Positions 1-8,724 of a stretch of DNA of 15,025 nucleotides are shown piece after piece (positions within the stretch are counted from its first letter, which is position 1; each line of letters begins with the position of its first letter). The position numbers were made by a program, and so were the translations under genes. The notes below the pieces were generated by a model. The model saw nothing but the letters and a program-made list of their open reading frames with translations. It was not told where the DNA came from and searched no databases. Source of the stretch: Saccoglossus kowalevskii (taxonomy: Eukaryota; Hemichordata; Enteropneusta; Harrimaniidae); contig NW_003113969.1 in NCBI RefSeq assembly GCF_000003605.2, positions 134,900 to 149,924 of the forward strand. The letters are read 5' to 3'.

Positions 1-10
1 TTTTTAGATT

Positions 11-37
11 CAAAATGGCCGACTGGTGGCCATTTTG
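11..37. repeat. CAAAATGGCC palindrome, copy 1
   Basis: CAAAATGGCC at 11-20 and its exact reverse complement GGCCATTTTG at 28-37 are separated by seven bases. Flanking sequence TTTTAATGAATGTGGTTCT recurs after the other copies, so this belongs to a dispersed repeat. Confidence 0.8.
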
Positions 38-141
38 TTTTAATGAATGTGGTTCTAGTGCCATATCTCTGACTTGCTTTGACTGATTATGTTCAAATTT
101 TAAATATTCATTATACATCATGTTATAGATATATACATGTA

Positions 142-185
142 TTCAAAATGGCTGATTTTGTTTTAATTAATGCTGTTTCTACGAT
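142..185. repeat. GGCC-palindrome repeat, copy 2 (arm deleted)
   Basis: TTCAAAATGGCTGATTTTG is followed by TTTTAATTAATGCTGTTTCT, matching copy 1 except for loss of the central GACTGGTGGCC part. Confidence 0.65.
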
Positions 186-621
186 CAGATACAAATGTCA
201 ATCATTTTAATGTTAAACAATCATCATAATCATATTCCTGACATGGTTATATTCCAGCTATATTACTATAAACAAAATTATATATCTTAAATTTGATAAC
301 TAACTGGGATGTGCCATGCTTGTTTTAATTAATGTCCATGCTAATTCTTCACTTTTACCAGGGGTGTATATAATACCATAGGTTGTGTTATTTTGTGTCA
401 CTTGACCAAATTGTTAAATTGACAGTCATCTTGTGTAAAATTATTTTAAAATCACAGTCTGTAAATGTGTCTGGAATTATTTCAGAGATGAGTAGGGCTT
501 TGTATCAAGATCATACAACTGTACATCCTGGGTTTACAGGTATACATCATATTCATCCCTTCAGTTAAAATGTTTTTCAAGAAAAAACAAAGTAGTTTAC
601 TTTATAATTGTTATTTTGCAG

Positions 622-729
622 ATGGAATTGAGTTTATGATTTCTGCTAATAATGTAATACTGTCACCCGGTGATGAACATGGTTGCATTTCTTCAGATTA
701 CTTCAAAGAGATTAGACAAACAAACACAT
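622..729 (+). CDS. KptA-like exon A: C-terminal end of first KptA domain
   Basis: The exon follows ATTTTGCAG and ends at a GTAAGT donor. It is 108 bases long, phase 1 at both ends, and encodes DGIEFMIS, NNVILSPGDEHG and SDYFKEI. Exon 6291-6398 has the same length and phases and a clearly related protein, so the two are duplicates. This is the terminal strand and helix segment of the KptA fold; the rest of this first domain must lie upstream of the window. Confidence 0.82.
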
Positions 730-3700
730 GTAAGTATTGAACGTCTTATTTTTCCTGCCAAAATTTTGTTGCGAGAATTTGAGAATTTCTTTGTTAATTT
801 TGGCCAAAATAAACATTATATTATGTTGCTTACAGTTCAAACATTTTTCAAAAAAATTGAAAAATAATGTCACGGTCCTGAATTTCTAGCTTATTCAGCA
901 AGCAGGGAAATATATCATAGATTCCATTGTCGTAACCATGGCCTTCTTACACAATTCATTATGTTATTATTCAGTGACACTGGTGGAGAGAATGCAGTGA
1001 TTCTTATGTATAAATGCCATTATCAGTGTTATCAAAAAAACACAGGAAAATGTGACAAAATTCTCAACCTTTGACATCACTACCCCCGGTATTTTAAACA
1101 ATTCTGTGCAAGTCTATAGTGCGTTGACATGCTATTAAAACAAAGAAAGTGCACCAAATGCGTTGGTGAATCACAAATGTCTAATTTATTTTATTCTTAC
1201 TTACTTTTTTTATCAAGCTTTTTCTGTTTTGCCCAATGAAAGTCTACTACATCCTCAAATTTATACAGAGAAATTTTAGTACATTTTATATGAAAACAGA
1301 CATCTGTTTATAGTGTTTAGAAATAAAAATGATTTTGGCAAAAATATCGTCATAAAGATATCCCGTTGTTAGACTGTTCAATATGTTATGCCCTCTAGTG
1401 ACGAAGCACTGGTACGAAATGAAAATAACCTATATGGATAAAGGCAAAGTCGTTCAAAACAACAAATGTGTTTGATTGTGTAGTTATTTAGAACATAGTA
1501 AAATCTTTCATAAACTTCAAGCATGGTGGTCGTCGCGCAGCACGTGTTTGAATTTCATGTAAATAAACAATGTATTTTACATGCATTATATACATCGCTA
1601 TGAGTCCCATATCGAACAGGACGTGGCACTACCTTTGCCTTTTAAGCTTCATTGATTATTAACTACAGATCAAAACGACATAAATTTTGAATGACCTTTG
1701 CATCACCCATCTACATCATGGAACCGATTCGTTGCTAGAGGAAGCAACTTCGGACAGGTATATTGGGTTTCAGTTCTGGGAGGGGGTGGGGTGTACCAGA
1801 TTTGGTTTCCCTTAAATTTAACCTTTTCATCACCAGTTTCCTCTTTTCATCAAAAAATAGTCCTGTTTATAGTCGGCACTTTTCTTCAGAAGATTGGAAT
1901 AAAAATAGCCAAGTAAAAATTGAAAATTGACTCAAATTTTGTCTGTTTGCACCAAAACTATGGTTCATTTCCAGAAATATTGAAGAGTATAAGAAAAAAG
2001 TGCAGACAAATTTTGGCAACAAAGTCTGGTAGTGAAAAGGTTAAGGAGGTGCTTGCTTGAATTCAAGGCTTGTTATTAAACTGACCTTTAGATATTCCAT
2101 ATACAAATATTGCACCATACTAAAAACTTCTCTACTTCTAACAGCAAGACAGAAGCGTTGGTTAGGAAAAAACGAGGAGAAAAGTGAATCAGACCAGAAG
2201 CCTCAACAAATAAGACAGAAGCGTGGGTTAGAGAAAACCGAGGAAAAAAGTGAATCTGAACAGAAGCCTCAACAAATAAGACAGAAGCGTGGGTTAGAGA
2301 AAACCGAGGAAAAAAGTGAATCTGAACAGAAGCCTCAACAACAAGCCCGTAGTGACAAGGTGAATTATTTACCGGGTATTAGTTTTTTGGCTATCACGAT
2401 AATGATATCTAGTTCATAAGCAGGAACCTGAACATTTTTATCTATTTGACACCAAAAGTTTCATATTGAATAATTAATTAATCTTATTTGATTGAATAAA
2501 TGAATAAATAAATTTATAATCACATCAACATGGAATGATAGTGATGAGAATATATAGCAAATTTAATAGCACCTTTCACAAACTTATTTCAGTTGAAACC
2601 TCAAATATAGCATTATAAAAGTTTTAAAATAATCATCAATGATTCTGTATCACATCATATAATCATGGTTCTTTCAGACTGGTAGAGAGCAAGACATGTA
2701 CTTAAAACCAATCACTGACCCATCAGTATACTGCAATGTAATACATGGCGTTTATATCAACAAGTGGCCAGGCTTCAAACAACGGGTATGTATTTAATGT
2801 GTATAGCATGATTTCTTGGTTACTGATCACAAGTAGCAGTGTAAACTATGTTTTGTTGTTAAAACACCAGTAAGCATGTAAAGTTCAACCAGAATTTATT
2901 TTACATGTGTTACGATATGGAGACAAATGTATTTGCTTTTTACGCAGATGCACTTCACTGTATTACTTACAGCGCTGTATAAAGAAACAAGAACATAAAA
3001 TGAGTGACCCAGTCATAGTTTACTATGAATGTACAAAAATGCGATAGTAGTTGGCCAAACTAAGTCATATGTTAATGATTCGGCATACAAGATATTGCAG
3101 AGGAGTGAATGCAATTTTTGGTTTAAATGTGCTTTTCACAATACATGAAGTGCCTAGTAGACAGAGTCAGAATTCAGTTATGTGACTTTGACATGATTTT
3201 GAACCCAAAACAAATACGAGAATATGTTATTTTAATTATGATCCACATAATTAATTTTTAACTGCTTTAACCGCAGAGAGATATTGCACTGAAAAAACCA
3301 CCAACTGCCCCAAAATAATCACTCAATTTTACATTTCTTACATATATTTTTGTTTGTTTGTTCTGCTTTACTTATTGATCTAATTTTCTAATTCTTTACT
3401 TTAGTTTGTTACTTTTTTAGCTAGTTGTTGTTTATTTAAACAACATTCTTTATTGTATTATTTTCAAGATCCCACTAAGGATACAAAATCAATAAGGTTA
3501 TTTACCCACTTACTTACATCAGAGATTAGATCAGGGACTCCTATGTCTATTCAGTCCACATTCAAATTGACTTTTGACTGACAATCTGGCAAAACACTTT
3601 GATTAGCATACTTTGAGAAAAAGATAATCAATCAAAACTATTTGTTCCCACTCATCTGTTATACATGAAGGTCTATTTATTCATAGGGCATATCCAGAAA

Positions 3701-6700
3701 GAAGGAACGTTACATTAATCTGGCACTTGGAGAGCCAGGAGAACCAGACGCGGAAGAAGTCTTTGAAGGTATCCATTTTCCACATATGATAGTACACAAT
3801 TTTTATTATACATATCTTTCTGTTATAAAATATCCCCCTCTTAGAATTCAACTTTTATCTTAACCCTACATGCAAGATTGCTTTCCTATTTTATATGCAG
3901 GTATTGGATAAATTTTTCTTGGTGATTAAAATTCCCATTTCACTTTCTCTCAATTTGATATTCAGTAGAAAACTTCCATTATTTGATGATAACATTTAAT
4001 TTTACTATTAAAGACAATTTGTTGCGTTTAATATATATAAAAAAAAACTTTATGAAAAGAAATATGTATCCACAACCACAATGAAGCAAGTAAACATTTT
4101 CTGTTCTCACGATACTGTGACTTTTTGTTTAAGTTGTCATGCTGAGATAAAAAAGTCTTATCATTACGGTATATTTCATTATTAAAATTTACGTGTGATT
4201 ATGAGAAATAGTGTTACACAATTTTTGAGACAACACTTTTAAATAATATACTTTATATATACCCGATGTTCTTTTGTAGATGTTCGTCGCAAGTTTGATG
4301 TGATGATATACATTGATTTAGAAAAAGCCATGAAAGGTAAGTGAATGAGTGACAAGAAAATATCTGAGCTTTAGAAATCATATATCATTCATTGTCAATA
4401 AATAACCATTCGTCCATTTTTAACAAATGTATTCAAGTTTTATAAAAAGATGACAATACGACAAAGCAGAGCTGTTTTATAGAATAGTGAACATCAAATA
4501 GTGTCTCACTTAAGAAAAAAGTGTAAGTCCCAATCACATTAAAAAAGGGACCTAACAGGTACACAAAAAAAGAAACTTCACAGATTCATAGACAAAAAGA
4601 CTCCTTACAGTAAATTCTGACCTAAAAACCAGAAATTAGTTACAACGAATGCAAGCTGACATTATGCACACATGCACCAATGCAATTGATAATGGGATAA
4701 TAAATCCTCTGCTATGAAACATATCTCAACTTGTTGGTATTGTCATCTTGTAACTTAAACACACAACTGCTCTATTTAAGGTAGAGATGCAGGTTCGTGG
4801 GCACTTAGGAGTGAATTTTTTTTTTTGCTTTTTATTATCCAAAGAGTCTTGGCTATAGATTGTTGAAATTTTGTAGAATTGTGAATAGTGGAACATACTC
4901 AAAACACGATTTTAAAATATAGATAACAGGTGCAAAATTATCTCTTTTGAATGCTTAGCAAGATTTAGCAATGCTGTACATAAATAATAAAAAAAAAAAC
5001 ATGGTGAAAAAAAGATATGACGGGATCTCCATATTATGCACTGTATTTAACTTTTTACAAAACGATAATACATTTAAATTTGAAACTGTAACAGCCATTT
5101 TAATTATGAGCATTAGCAAACTTCTTACTGAGTGAATTGTTATGCAAATTAGCAGATATCTCAGCTTCTTTTTAGTGCACATTCCAGAACCTTTTGTTTT
5201 GAAATTTTCACAAATGATTGACAATGTGTCAAAACGCTGTTGGGGCATTGTTTTTAGTTGATTAGTGTTACAACAATCATACAGACAACTAGCCTGGGTG
5301 TTAATTTATGCATAAACTTGAAGTAGTGAAATTTTAGCTGCTGCCCTACAAAACTGACAACTGGTAGACAGTTTTCAAGACAGCACTTTCTTCATAGTAA
5401 ACAGATGTACCCATAAACCAATTTTGACAGGAAACAGAAGCATAGTTTAGCAGCTATTTTTTTTTAAATCACTTTTGACCAAAAAAGCACATTTTTGTGC
5501 ATATTTCAAACTACAGTGTCCATAAAAATAAAATACTAATAAAACTTTAAAATTCATACAATAAGCTTTCCGAAAATATATAGTTTTGTGGACAAGGGAG
5601 GTCATCTTGGTTTCCTAATTAACTAATTAAAATACCTGTCAGGTAAACTGCATTGATACTTGTAGATTAGCTTCAAGCGAGGAAAGTGTAGTTTCTTTCT
5701 GATTTCCAAAATTCTTGTTAATACAGGCATTGAAGCAAGGTGAACTATATACATAATCATCTTAATAAACATAGGGGAAATGTAGCTTTGTTAAATTATT
5801 TTTTACATGTTCTATCTGGAGGAAACTGAGAGCGTCTGTTGTAGCACTGGACAATAACATTTCCAATGACAGTAGATTCTGTCACTCGGAATTATCCACA
5901 TTGCAGACTTGTTTTTCTTGCATTACCGGTATTATCATGATGCTGGTAGCATCTTTGATGGTTTTAGACGGAAGCCCCTCCTCTTTCAACTACAATGCTA
6001 GATAAGAGTGGCCCACAACACCTGTGACTTCAAATTATTCCATCTCATATTTGTGTATGGGTTTGAATCAAATCTGTCAAAGACTTAACAAAACAGTATG
6101 TGCTTATGTAAAATAAAATTGGTTACCTATTAGCCAATCTATCAAAATACTGACTAAAAACAATTTTGTTCATAATTTAAAATATAATATTCAGAACACT
6201 CTACACTTGTATGTAGCATGACATTTTTTTTAGTTGTATTTTTTTTATTTTACTGTTATACCATTTATTAATATTTACTATTTTTTTCAGATGGTCTCGA
6301 GTTCTTCATAAGCCCCAAAAACACTATTTTTTGCCCTGGTAATGAACAAGGCTTAATTTTACCAAAATATTTCAAAACAGCCATAAGGATATCACCAGGT
6401 AAGTGTAATTGAATGCCTCTTATCCCAAGCATGCATAAATGCCGAGTCATTGCCTGTATCCCTAGCCGAGATGCATCAACGTTTTGACACTTCACAATGT
6501 TTTGACCCTTCACAATATTTTTTTTAAGTTTACTTTCATCTTATCTGGCATCATCATTATAGTAGACATACAATGCTTTTATTTGCTGGACCCAATTTCT
6601 GCTTTAGTTACACCCACCATAGATGTCCAAAGTTTGTCAAGATTTCAGTGTGCTTTGCGGGAGAGGGTTGCTATCAGTATTGAGTTACTATATTGTGTCC

Positions 6701-6978
6701 AACAAGTCGGGAATTACTATACTATAGGAGAAATATTCGCATGAGGTTAATGTTTTATATTGATGGCTTTGTAAAGGAAACAATGCATTCTACTGTATAC
6801 TTTGCATATTATAAAATAAAAGCAAAAATAAAACCCAGGCATTTACAGTATTTTGTTATAGAAAGGTTATCAATAGTATGAATATGAAAAATTATTTAAC
6901 AGAATTTTCTTATTTACAGAAATAGAAAAGCTTTCACTTGAGATATCAGATAAGCCCAAGTGTGCGAAGAAAAAATAG
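622..6978 (+). CDS. Tandem KptA/Tpt1-like protein (TRPT1 superfamily), 3' part of gene, 7 exons
   Basis: Exons 622-729, 2145-2359, 2678-2785, 3687-3768, 4280-4336, 6291-6398 and 6920-6978 join in one frame with matching phases and AG/GT borders, giving 245 residues from a partial first codon to a TAG stop. Family knowledge: Tpt1/KptA removes the splice-junction 2'-phosphate from tRNA using NAD+, and some members ADP-ribosylate nucleic acid ends. Visible order, numbered from the first residue: end of one KptA domain (1-36, DGIEFMIS..NNVILSPGDE), three charged repeats (38-103), then a second C-terminal lobe (about 125-226) with VIHGVY, YINLA, a DVRRKFDVMIYID strand, DGLEFFIS, CPGNEQG and LPKYFK, and a basic tail ending KCAKKK. 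The second copy has no N-terminal lobe in the window. The 5' exons lie to the left. Splice sites and frame are intact, so it is probably expressed. The family call is firm; catalytic activity is doubtful. Confidence 0.85.
730..2144 (+). other. Intron between exons A and B
   Basis: No conserved coding sequence is recognised. It holds a G-rich tract at 1765-1791 and a TTAA-flanked MITE at 1822-2040. Confidence 0.7.
1822..2040. mobile_element. piggyBac-type MITE with TTAA target duplication
   Basis: The ends are CCTTTTCATCACCAG at 1822 and the reverse complement of CCTTTTCACTACCAG at 2040, flanked by TTAA at 1818-1821 and 2041-2044. TTAA duplication and termini starting CC fit piggyBac-derived miniature elements. 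It is 219 bases with no coding capacity. Confidence 0.65.
2145..2359 (+). CDS. KptA-like exon B: three 22-residue charged repeats
   Basis: The acceptor is CTTCTAACAG and the donor is AAG|GTGAAT. It enters in phase 1, completing a TCA serine with the last base of exon A, and leaves in phase 0, so it fits both neighbours. It encodes three copies of a 22-residue unit of the form RQKRGLEKTEEKSESEQKPQ plus two residues, then QARSDK. The unit is rich in K, E, Q and S with no hydrophobic core, which suggests a flexible linker between the two KptA modules. Confidence 0.75.
2147..2344 (+). repeat. Coding minisatellite, 3 x 66 bp
   Basis: Units are 2147-2212, 2213-2278 and 2279-2344. The second and third differ only in the last codon (ATA versus CAA). 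The first is more diverged, with W, G, N and D replacing G, E, T and E. The unit length is a multiple of three, so copy number can change without a frameshift. The near identity of two units points to recent expansion or gene conversion. Confidence 0.95.
2678..2785 (+). CDS. KptA-like exon C: start of second KptA C-lobe (IHGVY motif)
   Basis: It follows GGTTCTTTCAG and ends CGG|GTATGT, 36 codons, phase 0 on both sides. The key segment is SVYCNVIHGVYINKWPGFKQ, matching the family's V-H-G-T-x3-x-W-P-x-I region. The histidine (residue 131) is kept, but the usual threonine after HG is valine. Confidence 0.85.
2786..3686 (+). other. Intron between exons C and D
   Basis: AT-rich; no exon, repeat or RNA gene is recognised. 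Confidence 0.7.
3687..3768 (+). CDS. KptA-like exon D: YINLALGEPGEP segment
   Basis: The acceptor is TATTCATAG and the donor GAAG|GTATCC; phase 0 to phase 1, 82 bases. It encodes GISRKKERYINLALGEPGEP and a short acidic end. The family normally reads R-x-H-h-H-h-A here; this exon has Y153 and N155 at the two histidine positions, while the following LGEPGEP matches animal TRPT1 well. Confidence 0.85.
3769..4279 (+). other. Intron between exons D and E
   Basis: AT-rich; nothing beyond splice signals is recognised. Confidence 0.7.
4280..4336 (+). CDS. KptA-like exon E: DVRRKFDVMIYIDLEKAMK strand
   Basis: It follows TTCTTTTGTAG and ends AAAG|GTAAGT; 57 bases, phase 1 at both ends. It holds the core strand of the ART lobe. 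R174/R175 stand where the family's conserved arginine (M-R-x3-x-x) is found, and MIYIDLEKAM is very typical. Confidence 0.87.
4337..6290 (+). other. Large intron between exons E and F (1954 bp)
   Basis: Several A or T runs occur. The minus-strand open frame at 4955-5248 has no recognisable domain. No exon is seen. Confidence 0.7.
6291..6398 (+). CDS. KptA-like exon F: C-terminal end of second KptA lobe
   Basis: The acceptor follows a T-rich tract ending TTTTTTTCAG and the donor is CCAG|GTAAGT. It is 108 bases, phase 1 at both ends. It encodes DGLEFFISPKNTIFCPGNEQ then GLILPKYFKTAIRISP, very close to the end of animal TRPT1 (SANGVIL.PGN..G.LLPKYF). It mirrors exon A. Confidence 0.88.
6399..6919 (+). 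other. Intron between exons F and G
   Basis: Short open frames at 6484-6881 lie wholly inside this intron and look like chance frames; nothing else is recognised. Confidence 0.7.
6920..6978 (+). CDS. KptA-like exon G: C-terminal tail and stop
   Basis: The acceptor is TCTTATTTACAG. It completes a GAA codon and encodes IEKLSLEISDKPKCAKKK, then TAG at 6976-6978. The LSL motif resembles the segment just after the catalytic lobe in vertebrate TRPT1. The lysine-rich end could help RNA binding or nuclear import (inference). Confidence 0.8.
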
Positions 6979-7147
6979 TTTCAATCATGTGACGTGTCTG
7001 GAGAACAATGGGAAGATGTCATTCCATGCTGTATCATACAGTGAACGCTCTCAATAGTGTTGTACATTTTTGCTATATGAAATTAAAGTCACACTTTAAG
7101 TTATTCCATACTTTGTCTATAGAAAATAGAGAACTACCTGTATGAAT

Positions 7148-7153
7148 AATAAA
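7148..7153 (+). terminator. AATAAA polyadenylation signal of the KptA-like gene
   Basis: AATAAA lies 170 bases after the TAG stop. A second AATAAA at 7268-7273 is an alternative. Confidence 0.5.
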
Positions 7154-7169
7154 AGTATACTAATGGGTC

Positions 7170-7345
7170 TTCTGAACTACTACAAGATCTTGCATTGTGC
7201 GTAATGCATGAAAGGTGGGACTGAATTTTCAATTTCAAACTTGCAGAGGGGAACTAGAGATGCCCAAAATAAACTTTCACCTTAGTTTATCCAATTTTTT
7301 ACATTCGTTTTCATGCACAATGCGAGATTGCAAGAAGCTCAGAAA
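7170..7345. repeat. Imperfect inverted repeat after the KptA-like gene
   Basis: TCTGAACTACTACAAGATCT..TGCATTGTGC..GCATGAAA (7170-7213) pairs with TTTTCATGCACAATGCGAGA..TTGCAAGAAGCTCAGA (7308-7343) across about 95 bases. Probably a decayed MITE; if transcribed it would fold as a long hairpin in the 3' region. Confidence 0.55.
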
Positions 7346-7391
7346 ATTAATTATTCATTAAATTTCATGAGATTATGTACAATATGCTTAA

Positions 7392-7540
7392 AGCAGGGGA
7401 ATCGTCACCTGCGCATGCACCTGTCAGATGGTCATAGCATGTCATTGTTTACAAAATGAGCCTTTGGGTTTTTTAGCACATGTTGTTATCATCGCTTGGG
7501 GCTCAATTCCCGCGCATGCGCAGGTGACCACCCTCCTGCT
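7392..7540. mobile_element. 149-bp MITE with TTAA target duplication
   Basis: TTAA at 7388-7391 and 7541-7544 flank terminal inverted repeats AGCAGG...TCACCTGCGCATGC (7392-7418) and the mirrored copy (7514-7540), matching at 23 of 27 positions. No open frame. The TTAA duplication suggests piggyBac- or Kolobok-type mobilisation. Confidence 0.75.
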
Positions 7541-8177
7541 TTAATATACTGACTTCCACTGTAGGTTGCCTGAAACCTAATACGCTGTTCTGCTAGACCG
7601 GAAGAAAAAGCCTTCGGTCAATCCGTTTTCTGAAATTGAGATACTTTTTTTTAAATTGTCAAGTTTTGCCTTTATTTTGATTTTACTTAAATACTGACAA
7701 AAAAACTCATTTTTAACGGACATGTGCAACGATTGAAGCTTGATTATTTTTTACTGGGCCTTGGTATGTATCTACAAAATTGAGTTGTCTTGCTCAGACA
7801 TGGTTTACAATGAAATTTCAAATTATCACATTTATAATTATAATAACATTTCTCCATTGAATACCATGAATAATGCATCATAGTTTAGATTTTTTTTAAT
7901 ACATTCAAATTGCCATCTTAGATAATGTGAATATTGTCAAGCACATTAAAGTGTTAGAGTACTAAAACATTTTTTTTTTTTTATGTCAAGTATTCAGACA
8001 TAATTAGCTTGATGATAATTTGAATTGAGGTTACTGTAAAATACTCGTATTTTAGCTGGAATTAATTTTCACTGAATTTTGATGAGTTGAATATAGGAAA
8101 AAAGGTATACCGTATTCACTGGATTATTAGTTCCCTTTCGAAACAGAGAAATACATGTTCATGTGTTCCATAATCAG

Positions 8178-8230
8178 ATCAAAGATGGCCGACTGGCATC
8201 CATCTTGTTTTTTTTGAAAATGTGGTATCT
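8178..8230. repeat. GGCC-palindrome repeat, copy 3
   Basis: ATCAAAGATGGCCGACTGG, CATCCATCTTGTTTT and GAAAATGTGGTATCTTGG repeat the order found at 11-60 with substitutions. Arms AAGATGG and CCATCTT pair. Confidence 0.7.
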
Positions 8231-8528
8231 TGGACAAGATTTGTCAGTTTTCATTCAAAATATTATACATGTTAAGATGAATGTTTTGTATCTCTGTACC
8301 ATTTTGGAAGAGCCACAATTATTCACTCTAAATTATTAACTATGCTTTTGGTGCTTATTACTGTTTTTTCGGCATGAATAGCATTTCCTCAAATTCCAAC
8401 GGGGACTATGTCATTAACATTGACTTGTAATTTAAACTAAATCATTATAAAGTATTTTACAGTATTTGTTAGTGCAGAACAGGAAAGAAACAGAACACAG
8501 AAATATATATTATTCAAGAAATAGTGTA

Positions 8529-8534
8529 TTTATT
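8529..8534 (-). terminator. PDCD2 polyadenylation signal
   Basis: TTTATT on the plus strand, AATAAA on the minus strand, begins 32 bases after the PDCD2 stop, implying a very short 3' UTR. Confidence 0.55.
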
Positions 8535-8565
8535 TTTCTTTTGTTTTTAATTAAACCTATATTCA

Positions 8566-8724
8566 TCACTTGTTTCCATTGCTGTAGTCTTGTTTCCATA
8601 CATACTCTTGGTGATAAGAAATCCCATCACAACTGTCACTGCAAGTATATATCCCTAATGTTCCCCAGTCTAGACTTTCACCAATGCTATCAACGTTGAG
8701 ATGAATCAGTAACTGGGGCATAAT
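8566..8724 (-). CDS. PDCD2: PDCD2 exon 4: C-terminus and stop
   Basis: The acceptor is CTTTTTCCAG. Residues 301-352 begin [10 protein letters not shown], continue with [12 protein letters not shown] and end [13 protein letters not shown] before TGA at 8568-8566. MPQLL, DWG, the YTC..SC cysteines and VWKQD are family hallmarks. Confidence 0.95.
   Translation of the reverse strand: MMPQLLIHLNVDSIGESLDWGTLGIYTCSDSCDGISYHQEYVWKQDYSNGNK

Larger units (their letters stand above)
1..621. other. Intron of the KptA-like gene with a short repeat cluster
   Basis: No confident exon is seen. The segment holds two copies of a GGCC-palindrome repeat (11-60 and 142-185) and a possible third remnant at about 310-335. 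It ends at the acceptor of exon A. Confidence 0.55.
7155..8528. other. Intergenic region between convergent genes
   Basis: Between the poly(A) signals of the KptA-like gene and PDCD2 I see the repeats listed separately and a T run at 7970-7982, but no gene. Confidence 0.65.

Noticed and set aside
383-568. Plus-strand 61-codon frame as a gene
   Set aside because: No family match; only its part 486-539 has splice-like borders, noted as a weak candidate.
670-867. Plus-strand 65-codon frame
   Set aside because: Different frame from exon A and runs into the intron.
1698-1916. Plus-strand 72-codon frame
   Set aside because: It spans the G-rich tract and the edge of a MITE; no conserved protein.
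4955-5248. Minus-strand 97-codon frame with hydrophobic end
   Set aside because: Low-complexity AT-rich intron, no recognisable domain or splice context.
6268-6513. Minus-strand 81-codon frame
   Set aside because: It is the antisense of KptA exon F.
6484-6881. Two overlapping plus-strand frames of 86 and 62 codons
   Set aside because: They lie in the intron between exons F and G and show no domain; the exons splice cleanly around them.
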